A DNA stretch of 64,000 nucleotides, from the NCBI GenBank assembly GCA_016721865.1, contig JADKHF010000054.1, positions 25,956 through 89,955 on the forward strand. The letters run 5' to 3'. Numbering within the stretch: the first letter of the stretch is position 1; every line of letters begins with the position of its first letter. Below, in pieces: positions 47,943 to 57,559 of the stretch. The notes beneath the pieces are model-generated. The model saw only the letters and a program-made list of their open reading frames with translations, searched no databases and had not been told where the DNA came from. The stretch comes from Nitrosomonas sp. GTDB taxonomy: Bacteria; Pseudomonadota; Gammaproteobacteria; Burkholderiales; Nitrosomonadaceae. The position numbers were made by a program, and so were the translations under genes.

Positions 47943-48467
47943 ATGATTGACCGTAACGGATATCGCCCCAATGTTGGTATTATCCTGCTTAATTCACAGA
48001 ATGAAGTATTTTGGGGCAAGCACATAAGACAAAATTCTTGGCAATTTCCACAAGGTGGCATCAAGTCAGGAGAGAGTCCTGAGCAAGCCATGTATCGGGA
48101 ATTAACCGAAGAAATAGGGTTGCGTCCAAATCACGTTGAAATTGTTGGACGTACGCGCGACTGGCTGCGATATGAAGTACCTGATCGTTGGATTAGACGT
48201 GAATGGCGCGGGAATTACAAAGGCCAAAAGCAAATATGGTATTTGTTGCGTTTGATAGGACGCGATAGTGATGTATCACTACGTGGAAGTGCGCACCCGG
48301 AATTTGACGCTTGGCGTTGGAATCAATATTGGGTTGAGTTAGATACGGTTGTTGAGTTTAAACGCAAAGTTTACAAACAAGCACTGACAGAATTGTCACG
48401 CTTGTTAAAAACTGACCCTTGTCAGAGCGCCGGTTATGATAAAGATGATTTAGCCAGTGAAACATAG
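47943..48467 (+). CDS. rppH: RNA pyrophosphohydrolase (Nudix)
   Basis: 174 residues, ATG 47943 (MIDRNGYRPNVGIILLNSQN). The Nudix box GGIKSGESPEQAMYRELTEE-IGL is complete, and YRPNVGI and QFPQGG are RppH hallmarks. Removes pyrophosphate from 5' ends of mRNA to start decay. Divergent from proS, as often in betaproteobacteria. Confidence 0.95.
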   Translation: MIDRNGYRPNVGIILLNSQNEVFWGKHIRQNSWQFPQGGIKSGESPEQAMYRELTEEIGLRPNHVEIVGRTRDWLRYEVPDRWIRREWRGNYKGQKQIWYLLRLIGRDSDVSLRGSAHPEFDAWRWNQYWVELDTVVEFKRKVYKQALTELSRLLKTDPCQSAGYDKDDLASET

Positions 48468-48681
48468 GAAACTCTGATTCATCATATAAAAATGAATGAA
48501 TAGTTCATCTGTTATAAAGTATTTTTACGGGCTATTTGAGTTATTAACCTGTAAATTATTAGAAACGGGGTAGAATTGCTTTGTTTTGTTTCTAAAAAAA
48601 TCCCATTTGTGGGTGTTTCATCAGGCGTAATCGGCTGCGCCATTACAGCCGTTTTATTATATATACTTAGGGAGAATTCCG

Positions 48682-49673
48682 ATGAAGATACGAACACTGG
48701 TTGCGTCACTGTTATCGATGGGCGCTCTTGTCACTTCGATTAATGGTTCAGCCAATGAACCTATCCAACCCATAAAAGCTGCAAAAGTAACAAATGCTGA
48801 TATGGTTGAACTGGGTAAAATGTTATTTTTTGATCCACGCTTATCGAAATCCGGATTTATTTCATGTAATTCTTGCCATAATTTGAGTATGGGTGGAACA
48901 GATAATATTCCGACCTCTATTGGTCATAAATGGCAGCAGGGCCCAATTAATGCCCCTACTGTATTAAATGCCAGCATGAATTTGGCCCAGTTTTGGGACG
49001 GTCGTGCTAAAGATTTAAAAGAACAAGCGGGTGGTCCTATTGCAAATCCAGGTGAAATGGCCTCAACGCATAAAGTGGCTGTCGAAGTATTACAATCAAT
49101 TCCTCAGTACCGCGGTTATTTTCAAAAAGCATTTGGTTCTGATCAGATTGATATCGATCGAGTAACCAGTGCAATTGCAGCTTTGAAGAAACATTAGTTA
49201 CGCCGGGATCACGTTTCGATAAGTGGCTGGAGGGTGACAAGAAAGCTCTGAATCAGCAGGAAATTGAAGGGTACGAGTTATTTAAGAGTAGTGGTTGCTC
49301 GGGTTGCCATAATGGACCAGCTGTAGGCGGGACATTATACCAGAAGTTTGGTGTGCATCATCCTTATAAAACAACAAGTAAAGCAGAGGGAAGAAAAGCA
49401 GTTACTGGTAAAGATACTGATTTAAATGTGTTTAAAGTACCAACTTTGCGTAATATAGAACTCACTTATCCCTACTTTCATGATGGAGCAGTAGCAACCT
49501 TAGAAGATGCTGTAAAGATTATGGGTAAAGTGCAATTAGATCGCGATTTCGACAAGAAGGAAATTGATAGTATTGTTGCTTTCCTGAAAACATTAACTGG
49601 TGAGCAACCGGATATCAAACTGCCGATCCTGCCACCTTCAAACAATAGTACGCCAAGACCAGTACCGTTTTAG
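48682..49673 (+). pseudogene. Di-heme cytochrome c peroxidase, one-base frameshift
   Basis: 330 residues after correction. Signal peptide (MKIRTLVASLLSMGALVTSI). First heme motif CNSCH in ISCNSCHNLSMGG; second heme motif CSGCH in FKSSGCSGCHNGPAVGG. The C-terminal PTLRNIELTYPYFHDGAVAT is the family signature. The frame breaks at 49185, where one G is missing; SAIAALKKH stops instead of IAALEETLVTPGSRFDKWL. Periplasmic reduction of hydrogen peroxide with electrons from cytochrome c. All functional elements survive on both sides, favouring sequencing error. Confidence 0.9.
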
Positions 49674-49739
49674 TTTCTTGGAATTTAGAAGTCAGAAACA
49701 GTTTTTTTGAAATTTATTTTTGAAGTGGAAGTCAAATCT

Positions 49740-49775
49740 AAGCATCCAGGTATCATGGACATAGCCTGGATGCTT
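49740..49775. repeat. Perfect inverted repeat, stem-loop
   Basis: AAGCATCCAGG (49740-49750) and CCTGGATGCTT (49765-49775), a perfect 11-bp stem with a 14-base loop, lies 67 bases after the cytochrome peroxidase stop. There is no T-run, so it is only a possible terminator or mRNA-protecting structure. Nothing else is seen in the 241-bp gap before hfq. Confidence 0.45.
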
Positions 49776-49914
49776 GCAATGTGACTAATTGCTGACAGGC
49801 AATAATTGATTAATGGCTTGCAGTAATAGTGGAATCTAGTATAGATTTACATTTAAAAATAAAGTAGAGTCACTATTTATTCCAATAACCAATAATTAGA
49901 ATAGGGAGTTACCT

Positions 49915-50160
49915 ATGGGTAACAAGGGGCAGTTACTACAAGATCCATTTCTAAACATATTACGGAAAGAGCATGTTCCGGTATCGATATATTTAGTAAA
50001 TGGGATTAAATTGCAAGGACAAATTGATTCATTTGATCAATATGTAGTGCTGTTGAAAAACTCAGTTACGCAAATGGTATACAAGCATGCAATCTCTACA
50101 GTGGTGCCCGCAAGAGCTGTTACTATTCCTACTGAAATAATGGAAGTTCGTGATACCTGA
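49915..50160 (+). CDS. hfq: RNA chaperone Hfq
   Basis: 81 residues, ATG 49915 after AGGGAG. Sm1 motif (VSIYLVNGIKLQGQIDSFDQ) and Sm2 motif (YKHAISTVVP) are both present, with the Q8-type LQDPFLN N-terminus. Hexameric chaperone pairing small RNAs with mRNAs. The stop overlaps the hflX start (TGATG). Confidence 0.97.
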   Translation: MGNKGQLLQDPFLNILRKEHVPVSIYLVNGIKLQGQIDSFDQYVVLLKNSVTQMVYKHAISTVVPARAVTIPTEIMEVRDT

Positions 50161-51347
50161 TGCCTAAATCAGGTATGGATAGCGTTAGCGCTATTAATTC
50201 TGCAATCCTGGTTGGTCTTGACACAAGTAACGCATCGTATAACGATAGTCTACAAGAGCTGGTGCAGTTGGCTATAAGTGCTAAGTTAAAGGTGCTGGCA
50301 GTTGTGGAAGGAAAACGTTCTCGACCTGATCCCACAACCTATATTGGAAGCGGAAAAGTTGATGAGATAGCGCAACTGATATCCCAGAATAAGGCTTCGC
50401 TGGTTGTATTTAACCATGACTTATCTCCAGCTCAGCAACGTAACTTGTCTTTACGCTTAAATTGCAATGTCATTGATCGTACCAGCCTGATTCTGGATAT
50501 TTTTTCCCAGAGAGCTAAGAGTCATGAAGGAAAATTGCAAGTGGAGTTGGCTCAGTTAGAACACTTGGCAACACGCCTTGTGCGTGGATGGACTCATCTT
50601 GAAAGACAAAAAGGCGGCATTGGTTTGCGTGGCCCTGGTGAAACTCAACTGGAGACAGATCGAAGATTAATTAAAAAGCGAGTTAAGCTACTTAAAGAAA
50701 AACTTTCAGCCCTTCAGCGTCAACGTAATGTTCAGAGACGGTCACGACAGCGTACAAGTGCACTTTCGATATCTATTGTTGGCTATACCAACGCAGGAAA
50801 ATCAACTTTATTTAATAAATTAACACGTGCGCAATCATATGCTGCTGATCAGCTATTTGCTACACTCGATACGACAACAAGGAAACTATTTCTTTTTGAA
50901 AACGGTTCAGTAGTAGTTTCCGATACAGTCGGATTCATTCGCGAATTGCCGCATACGTTAGTGGCCGCTTTTCGAGCCACGCTTGAAGAAACTGTACAGG
51001 CCGATATACTGCTTCACGTGATAGACGCCAGCAGTCCGAATCGGGATGAGCAAATTGAAGAGGTTAATAAGATATTAAAAGAAATTGGTGCTGATACAAT
51101 TCCTCAAGTTTTAATCCTGAATAAGATTGATCTAACCGATATGACAGTAGGAGGCAAAGGTTGCGCGCGCGATGAGTATGATAGAATATCACGCATTCGT
51201 TTAAGTGCAAAAACAGGTGAGGGTATAGAGTTTGTAAGATTAGCATTGATAGAAGCACTTGAAGAAAACTCCAAGAAAATATATGAGCAATCTACGGATA
51301 TTAAGGAAGTAATTGGAGGTTGTGCTACGGTACAAGAACTTTTTTGA
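50160..51347 (+). CDS. hflX: GTPase HflX
   Basis: 395 residues, ATG 50160 overlapping the hfq stop by one base. HflX N-terminal domain with KVLAVVEGKRSRPDPTTYIG and GKVDEI, glycine-rich linker GPGETQLETDRRLI, G1 P-loop GYTNAGKSTLFNKL, G3 DTVGFIRELPH and G4 NKIDL. Ribosome-splitting GTPase in stress. Part of the conserved hfq-hflX-hflK-hflC unit. Confidence 0.96.
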   Translation: MPKSGMDSVSAINSAILVGLDTSNASYNDSLQELVQLAISAKLKVLAVVEGKRSRPDPTTYIGSGKVDEIAQLISQNKASLVVFNHDLSPAQQRNLSLRLNCNVIDRTSLILDIFSQRAKSHEGKLQVELAQLEHLATRLVRGWTHLERQKGGIGLRGPGETQLETDRRLIKKRVKLLKEKLSALQRQRNVQRRSRQRTSALSISIVGYTNAGKSTLFNKLTRAQSYAADQLFATLDTTTRKLFLFENGSVVVSDTVGFIRELPHTLVAAFRATLEETVQADILLHVIDASSPNRDEQIEEVNKILKEIGADTIPQVLILNKIDLTDMTVGGKGCARDEYDRISRIRLSAKTGEGIEFVRLALIEALEENSKKIYEQSTDIKEVIGGCATVQELF

Positions 51348-51368
51348 ACGAACAAAACAGGAATTAAT

Positions 51369-52547
51369 ATGGGATTAAATGATCCACAATGGGGAAAAAA
51401 TAAAGGCGATTCCGGTCCACCAGATTTGGATGATGTGCTGCGCAATGTTAATAAAAAGATCAATAATATTTTCGGGCAAAAAAAAGGTGGCGGAGGTGAT
51501 GAGGGTTCAAATACTCAAGGCCCTAAGCAACACAGTGGCGGTAGTATCGCATTGATTCTTGGCTTGCTCGTAGTTGTGTGGCTGGCAAGTGGCTTCTATA
51601 TTGTTGATGAAGGCCATAGAGGTGTTGTATTGCGTTTTGGTCAATATGCAGACACTGCGCCTGCAGGTTTGCGTTGGCATTATCCTTATCCTATTGAGAA
51701 AGTAGAAGTAGTGAATGTCAGTCAGGTTCGTACGGTTGAAATTGGTTATCGTAACAATGTAAGAAGCAAGGTACTCCGGGAATCGTTGATGTTGACTGAT
51801 GATGAGAACATCATAGATATTCAGTTTGCTGTTCAATATATATTGAACAATCCAGAGAACTTCCTCTTTAAAAATAGAAATCCTGATGAAGCAGTTCTAC
51901 AAGCAGCTGAGACTGCGATTAGACAGGTGATTGGTAAGAGTAAAATGGACTATGTTCTTTATGAAGGGCGTGAGCAAGTTGCAGCCAATGCGACTCAGCT
52001 GATGCAGAAAATTTTAGATCGTTATGAAATAGGCATTTCTATCAGCAAAGTGACTATGCAGAATGCGCAACCGCCAGAACAGGTCCAGGCTGCATTCGAT
52101 GATGCAGTGAAAGCAGGGCAAGACAGAGAACGGCAAAAGAATGAGGGGCAGGCTTACGCTAATGATGTGATTCCAAGAGCTGTAGGTAACGCGGCTCGAC
52201 TGATTCAAGAGTCTGAGGGATATAAACAACGAGTGATTGTAAGTGCCGAGGGTGATGCCAGTCGTTTTGAACAAATTCTTGTGGAATATAGTAAAGCGCC
52301 AAAAGTGACGCGCGAACGTTTGTATCTGGACATGATGCAACAGGTACTCTCCAATACCAGCAAGATTCTCGTTGATCAGAAGAATGGTAATAATCTCTTG
52401 TATTTGCCGTTGGATAAGCTAATAAATATGAGCGGATCAACGTCAGTTTCACCAGTAACTGCGCAGCCTATGGCTCAGGAGGCACTACCTGATAGTGGAA
52501 TACGGGCACGAGAGTCTTTTCGCAGTCGCGAACGGGAGATAAGATAG
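51369..52547 (+). CDS. hflK: Membrane protease modulator HflK
   Basis: 392 residues, ATG 51369. Glycine-rich N-terminus (SGPPDLDDVLRNVNKKINNI), one membrane helix (GGSIALILGLLVVVWLASGF), then the SPFH/band 7 domain starting YIVDEGHRGVVLRFG. With HflC it forms a periplasmic cage around FtsH. Its stop directly abuts the hflC ATG. Confidence 0.96.
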   Translation: MGLNDPQWGKNKGDSGPPDLDDVLRNVNKKINNIFGQKKGGGGDEGSNTQGPKQHSGGSIALILGLLVVVWLASGFYIVDEGHRGVVLRFGQYADTAPAGLRWHYPYPIEKVEVVNVSQVRTVEIGYRNNVRSKVLRESLMLTDDENIIDIQFAVQYILNNPENFLFKNRNPDEAVLQAAETAIRQVIGKSKMDYVLYEGREQVAANATQLMQKILDRYEIGISISKVTMQNAQPPEQVQAAFDDAVKAGQDRERQKNEGQAYANDVIPRAVGNAARLIQESEGYKQRVIVSAEGDASRFEQILVEYSKAPKVTRERLYLDMMQQVLSNTSKILVDQKNGNNLLYLPLDKLINMSGSTSVSPVTAQPMAQEALPDSGIRARESFRSREREIR

Positions 52548-53423
52548 ATGAAAAATTTTACAACAGTGTTTTCAGTTATCATCATTGCAACATTTTTTTT
52601 GGGTAGTTCCGCAATTTATATTGTAGATCAGCGACAACAAGCCATTCTTTTTCAACTGGGGGAAGTAATTGATGTTAAAACAGAACCTGGGCTTTATTTC
52701 AAGATTCCATTCGCACAAAATGTGCGTTTTTTTGAGAATCGTATCTTGACGATGAACACAGAAGAGCCTGAACGTTTTATTACATCAGAGAAAAAGAACG
52801 TTTTGGTAGACTTGTTTGTAAAGTGGCGTATTGTTGACGTAAAACAATATTATATCAGTGTGCGTGGTGATGAAAGTTTAGCGCAAACACGTCTAGCGCA
52901 AACAATTAATGCAAGTTTGCGTGATGAGTTTGGTAATCGGACAGTTCATGATGTAGTCTCGGGTGAGCGTGATGTCATTATGGAGATTATGCGTCAGAAA
53001 GCAGATAGTGATGCCCGTTCGATTGGAGTAGAAGTTGTTGATGTGCGTTTGAAACGAGTGGATCTGCCTCAGGAAGTCAGTGAATCGGTATATAGACGTA
53101 TGGAAGCGGAACGTAAAAGGGTTGCTAATGAATTACGTTCCACAGGTGCGGCTGAATCAGAAAAGATTCGTGCAGATGCAGACAGACAACGTGAAGTCAT
53201 AATGGCAGAAGCATATCGAGAAGCGCAGAAAACGATGGGTGATGGTGATAGTCAAGCAGCAGCGACTTATGCCACTGCATTTCAGAAAGATCCGGAGTTT
53301 TATGCTTTCTGGCGTAGCGTTGATGCCTATAAACAATCTTTCAAAAATAAAGGAGATATGTTGGTTCTGGAACCTACCTCTGATTTCTTCAAATATTTGA
53401 ATAACCCTGCTGTAAGTAAATAA
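52548..53423 (+). CDS. hflC: Membrane protease modulator HflC
   Basis: 291 residues, ATG 52548, immediately after hflK. N-terminal membrane helix (VFSVIIIATFFLGSSAIYIV), SPFH domain (VDQRQQAILFQLGEVIDV) and a C-terminal helical region (AEAYREAQKTMGDGDSQAAA) as in family members. Partner of HflK. Confidence 0.96.
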   Translation: MKNFTTVFSVIIIATFFLGSSAIYIVDQRQQAILFQLGEVIDVKTEPGLYFKIPFAQNVRFFENRILTMNTEEPERFITSEKKNVLVDLFVKWRIVDVKQYYISVRGDESLAQTRLAQTINASLRDEFGNRTVHDVVSGERDVIMEIMRQKADSDARSIGVEVVDVRLKRVDLPQEVSESVYRRMEAERKRVANELRSTGAAESEKIRADADRQREVIMAEAYREAQKTMGDGDSQAAATYATAFQKDPEFYAFWRSVDAYKQSFKNKGDMLVLEPTSDFFKYLNNPAVSK

Positions 53424-53561
53424 TAGTTATGAATTTATTTAGTGATACTGATTGCGAGTTCCCCAAACTTTTGTAAGAACTTGTTTATTTAAAAAATAGG
53501 TGTAGATCTATGGTTTGCTCAATTATTTAATATATGTAATTCTGTTATTTGGAGACATATG

Positions 53562-53621
53562 AAGAGGTTCTGGGAATCGTAATTACTTATGTGTTCTATT
53601 ACGACAGAACCTCTTAATTTT
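53562..53621 (+). terminator. Long stem-loop terminator after hflC
   Basis: AAGAGGTTCTG (53562-53572) pairs perfectly with CAGAACCTCTT (53605-53615), with an inner CGTAAT/ATTACG stem, followed by AATTTTT. It probably ends the hfq-hflXKC transcript. The large composite stem could also be a small repeat unit. Confidence 0.6.
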
Positions 53622-53674
53622 TCTACTTCTTAATAAAAAATAATAAAACCTGATTTAGCAGGAGCTGCATTAAT

Positions 53675-53860
53675 ATGTGGGAAACTTTTCTGATTGCGAT
53701 TGCCTTGATGTTAATTCTAGAAGGAATGTTGCCATTTCTATCTCCCCAGACTTGGAGAGAAGCATTTAGAAAAATGATTGAGATTAATGATCATCAGATA
53801 CGTTTTATTGGTCTGACTTCAATGTTGGTTGGGCTAATGTTGCTACTTATCGTTAGCTAA
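53675..53860 (+). CDS. DUF2065 small membrane protein
   Basis: 61 residues, ATG 53675 (MWETFLIAIALMLILEGMLP). Two membrane helices separated by a short amphipathic stretch (SPQTWREAFRKMIEINDHQI), matching DUF2065 (YjeT-like), which sits between hflC and hisZ/purA in many proteobacteria. Function unknown. Confidence 0.9.
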   Translation: MWETFLIAIALMLILEGMLPFLSPQTWREAFRKMIEINDHQIRFIGLTSMLVGLMLLLIVS

Positions 53861-53897
53861 CCGTATTCTTTTTGTTGACAATTTGTCGATTATAAAT

Positions 53898-55049
53898 ATG
53901 CAGAATTGGCTACTTCCAGAATATATCGAAGATATATTACCTGCAGAAGCATTGCATATCGAAGTAATGCGCCGTCAGATTATTGATTTGTTGTTGGTAC
54001 ACGGATACCAGCAAGTAATACCGCCTTTGTTAGAGTATGTGGAATCGTTATTGTCCGGTAGTGGCAGTGATATGGATTTGCATATGTTCAAAGTGATAGA
54101 TCAGCTTAGTGGACGCATGATGGGCCTGCGCGCAGACATGACCCCGCAAGTTGCAAGAATTGATGCGCATTTATTGAACTCTGAAGGCATAACACGCTTA
54201 TGTTACGCTAATAGTGTATTGCACACCGTGCCATCCGGGATAACACAAACACGAGAGCCATTGCAAGTTGGTGCGGAACTTTATGGACATTCAGGGTTGG
54301 AGAGTGATCTAGAGGTTCAACGGCTCATGTTGCGATGCTTGTCTGTTTCGGGTGTAAGTAAAATTCATCTTGATTTCGGTCATGTGGCAGTTTTTCGCGG
54401 TCTAATTAAGGGGGCGGGTATATCGCGAGAACTCGAAACCGAGTTGTTCGCGGTTCTACAAGTAAAAGATGTTTCAACGTTGAAAGAACTGTGTGTAAAG
54501 TTGCAAAAACGTACCCGTGAAGCATTGATGCTTTTGCCGCAGCTTTATGGCGATAAGAAGATTTTGGTAGACGCTATTAAACAACTTCCGGATTATCCTG
54601 AGATTAGAACAGCATTGAATGAGCTAAGTATAGTTGCCGAGGAGCTAATGCCAGTTGTAGATGAGATTGCCTTTGATTTGGCGGACTTGCGCGGGTATCA
54701 CTATCACACTGGAATGGTCTTTGCTGCGTATGCGAATGGCTGCTCAAATGCAATCGCGCTAGGCGGACGTTATGATGAAATTGGAAAAGCTTTCGGGCGA
54801 GCACGTCCGGCTACTGGTTTTAGTATGGATCTCAGGGAACTATCCAGATTGGTTAAACCGCAAGTATATCCAAAAGGTATACTTGCGCCTTTCCAGAAAA
54901 AAAATACAGAACTGGAAAATATAATCGAGCAGCTTCGTAGAGAGGGGCAAATAATCGTGATGGAATTACCCGGGCAAAAGTGTAAATATTTGGATTGCGA
55001 CAGGCAGTTGGTACTGCATGATGGGCAATGGATCGTTAAAGAAATTTAA
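53898..55049 (+). CDS. hisZ: ATP phosphoribosyltransferase regulatory subunit HisZ
   Basis: 383 residues from ATG 53898 (MQNWLLPEYIEDILPAEALH); a TTG at 53883 would add five. It resembles the histidyl-tRNA synthetase catalytic core (motif 2-like TRLCYANSVLHTVPSGITQT, motif 3-like CSNAIALGGRYDEIGKAFGR, ATGFSMDLREL) but lacks the anticodon-binding domain, as expected for HisZ. It forms the first histidine-pathway enzyme with short-form HisG. Adjacent to purA, as in other betaproteobacteria. Confidence 0.95.
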   Translation: MQNWLLPEYIEDILPAEALHIEVMRRQIIDLLLVHGYQQVIPPLLEYVESLLSGSGSDMDLHMFKVIDQLSGRMMGLRADMTPQVARIDAHLLNSEGITRLCYANSVLHTVPSGITQTREPLQVGAELYGHSGLESDLEVQRLMLRCLSVSGVSKIHLDFGHVAVFRGLIKGAGISRELETELFAVLQVKDVSTLKELCVKLQKRTREALMLLPQLYGDKKILVDAIKQLPDYPEIRTALNELSIVAEELMPVVDEIAFDLADLRGYHYHTGMVFAAYANGCSNAIALGGRYDEIGKAFGRARPATGFSMDLRELSRLVKPQVYPKGILAPFQKKNTELENIIEQLRREGQIIVMELPGQKCKYLDCDRQLVLHDGQWIVKEI

Positions 55050-55189
55050 TCTCTTCGGGTTTAATTCATTGCCCCGTGGGGACGCAAGCTGATTAAAAAT
55101 TAGCAGCTAGAAGAGCGTACTTAACACCTCGCCACTTGCGGCTGCGTACTTATTATTTTAGAAACAGAGGCTTTTTAGAGATTAGTGAT

Positions 55190-56485
55190 ATGACTAAAAA
55201 TGTAGTAGTCATTGGTACGCAATGGGGTGATGAAGGAAAAGGCAAGGTTGTTGATTGGTTAACGGATCATGCGCAAGGTGTGGTGCGCTTTCAAGGCGGG
55301 CATAATGCAGGTCATACCTTAGTTATAGGCAATAAAAAAACCGTATTACATTTGATTCCATCCGGTATTCTGCGTGACAGTGTTGTTTGTTATATCGGAA
55401 ATGGCGTTGTGATATCGCCGGAAGCACTGCTTAATGAAATTGACATGCTTGAGCATAATGGCGTTGATGTCAGCGGACGCCTCCGAATTAGTGCCGCTTG
55501 CCCGTTAATTTTGCCCTGCCACATCGCATTAGATAATGCGCGTGAGACTGCCAGGGGTGTGGGAAAGATTGGCACTACAGGACGTGGTATTGGCCCAGCT
55601 TACGAAGACAAAGTCGCGCGACGTGCAATTCGCTTGCAAGATTTATTTCATCGCGATCGTTTTGCTGCAAAGTTAGGCGAGATGCTGGATTATCACAACT
55701 TTGTGCTGAAAAATTACTTTAATGCGCCTGTCGTTGATTTTCAAAAAACAATGGATGATGCACTAGCGCAAGCCGAGCGGATTAAATCAATGGCGGCTGA
55801 CGTTCCTCAGCTTCTATTTAATGCGCAACAAGCAGGTCATAATCTGCTATTCGAAGGTGCACAAGGCGCGTTGTTGGATATTGATCATGGCACGTATCCA
55901 TTTGTCACGTCTAGTAACTGTGTGGCTGGCGCGGCAGGCCCCGGCAGCGGGGTTGGGCCGCAAATGTTGCATTATGTACTGGGTATAACCAAAGCATACA
56001 CAACACGCGTTGGTTCTGGTCCATTCCCGACTGAATTGGACGATGCAGTAGGCAAGCATCTTGCTACGCGTGGTCATGAATTTGGATCGACAACAGGACG
56101 TCCTCGTCGCTGTGGTTGGTTTGATGCAGTTGCACTAAAGCGTTCGATTCAAATAAATGGCGTAACAGGGCTATGTATTACCAAACTGGATGTATTGGAC
56201 GGTGTAGAAATTCTTAATCTCGGGGTAGGGTATAAACTCGGCGACGGTAATAGTAGCAATATATTGCCTGTTGGTGCTGATGATTTGGATTGTTGTGAAC
56301 CGATCTATGAAGAAATGCCAGGGTGGTCAGAAAATACAGCTGGGATTAAAGAGTATGATCATCTGCCTAAGGCTGCGCAGAATTATCTGAAACGTTTGGA
56401 AGAAATATGTCAAATACCGATTGATATGATTTCGACAGGACCGGACAGAGAGGATACTATCCTGTTGCGACATCCATTCAAATAA
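55190..56485 (+). CDS. purA: Adenylosuccinate synthetase
   Basis: 431 residues from ATG 55190 (MTKNVVVIGTQWGDEGKGKV). GTP-dependent conversion of IMP and aspartate to adenylosuccinate. P-loop-like GDEGKGK, GGHNAGHTLV, IGTTGRGIGPAYEDK, FEGAQGALLDIDHGTYPFVT and TTGRPRRCGWFD are all present. Intact, normal length. An upstream in-frame ATG (55136) lacks family support. Confidence 0.97.
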   Translation: MTKNVVVIGTQWGDEGKGKVVDWLTDHAQGVVRFQGGHNAGHTLVIGNKKTVLHLIPSGILRDSVVCYIGNGVVISPEALLNEIDMLEHNGVDVSGRLRISAACPLILPCHIALDNARETARGVGKIGTTGRGIGPAYEDKVARRAIRLQDLFHRDRFAAKLGEMLDYHNFVLKNYFNAPVVDFQKTMDDALAQAERIKSMAADVPQLLFNAQQAGHNLLFEGAQGALLDIDHGTYPFVTSSNCVAGAAGPGSGVGPQMLHYVLGITKAYTTRVGSGPFPTELDDAVGKHLATRGHEFGSTTGRPRRCGWFDAVALKRSIQINGVTGLCITKLDVLDGVEILNLGVGYKLGDGNSSNILPVGADDLDCCEPIYEEMPGWSENTAGIKEYDHLPKAAQNYLKRLEEICQIPIDMISTGPDREDTILLRHPFK

Positions 56486-56531
56486 TTAGTATTGATCTTC
56501 CAATACTGTAATTGATTGCTTGAAGTAAACC

Positions 56532-56962
56532 ATGCGGCACTTACATTTGATACGTATTGTGACTTGGGAAGACGAAGCAATTACTTTGCGGGCTATCCGA
56601 ACTGTAGTTTTATTCATGAGCAGTGTGTTCCAGAAAAATTGGAATGGGATGAATTTGATGCAATCAGCGCACATGTTCTAGCATTTAATTCTGACAGGCA
56701 ACCTGTAGGTACTGCAAGATTATTGCCAGATGGGCATATCGGACGGATGGCAGTATTAAAAGAATGGCGAGGCAAAGGATATGGCAGCGCCGTGTTGCAA
56801 AGGATACTGGAAGAATTAAAAACCCGGCATAGTCAAAAAGCAATGCTCAATGCACAAACGACAGCTGTTAAATTTTACGAGAAATTTGGATTCTATGCTT
56901 ATGGAGAAGAATTTATGGAAGCGGGAATTCCTCATGTCAAAATGATCCTTCTAATACAGTGA
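56532..56962 (+). pseudogene. GNAT N-acetyltransferase, one-base frameshift
   Basis: 143 residues after correction. ATG 56532 opens MRHLHLIRIVTWEDEAITLR; the frame breaks in the T-run 56608-56611 (one T missing), where AIRTVVFIHEQCVPEKLEWD should be continuous. The rest (GTARLLPDGHIGRMAVLKEW, then RGKGYGSAVLQRILEEL, the acetyl-CoA loop R/Q-x-x-G-x-G, and VKFYEKFGFYAYGEEF) runs intact to 56962. The N-terminal FIxEQxVPxxxEWDExD pattern is the ElaA/YjdJ-like subgroup. Substrate unknown. Confidence 0.8.
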
Positions 56963-56974
56963 GAACAGTTTTGA

Positions 56975-57352
56975 TTATTTTGTTTCAGTTTTACCCCATT
57001 CATTAGCCAGCGCATCGGTAGCTTGTTGCCAACGACTGATTGCTTGCGCCATCGAAATTTTAGCTTGTTCCGATTTTTTCCTGGCGTCTGCAGCCTCTTT
57101 TTCGGCTGCAACTAATTTCTTTCTAATTGAGGCCAATTTCTTTTCTGCAAAAACTGCATCCTTAGCCGCTGTATCAGCGGATTGTTTTGTTTGCATCATT
57201 TTTTCATAGGCAATACTGGCGTTTTTCTGGAGATCCGCAATATTTTCTGCGTGCAAAGAAGCCGGAACGAAGAAGCTCAGAAAAAAAATAAAACAGGTTT
57301 TGGTGAATAAAAGAGTGAAATTGAATTTTTTTAAGTCGATATTAATCTTCAT
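56975..57352 (-). CDS. Small exported coiled-coil protein
   Basis: 125 residues from ATG 57352 (MKINIDLKKFNFTLLFTKTC). The signal peptide ends near SLHAEN. The mature part is almost entirely lysine/alanine/glutamate-rich coiled coil (QKNASIAYEKMMQTKQSADT, then EKKLASIRKKLVAAEKEAAD). No family identified; a periplasmic structural or envelope-spanning spacer is possible. Convergent with the GNAT gene. Confidence 0.6.
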   Translation of the reverse strand: MKINIDLKKFNFTLLFTKTCFIFFLSFFVPASLHAENIADLQKNASIAYEKMMQTKQSADTAAKDAVFAEKKLASIRKKLVAAEKEAADARKKSEQAKISMAQAISRWQQATDALANEWGKTETK

Positions 57353-57559
57353 GAATACCTTGTAAGTCATTGATTTTATTTTTTAGAATCCCGGATTCGT
57401 ATAGTAAGAAGGGGGGAATTGAGAATTCTATGCAATAAATAGGGTTCATAACGTGGCACTTTCTATATTTTATTCAATATGCAAGAGGGCGATTAAATTC
57501 TACGTCAAGATTTCTTCAACAGACCCTGATCGACGGTAAAGTATTGCATAATTTCTTAG

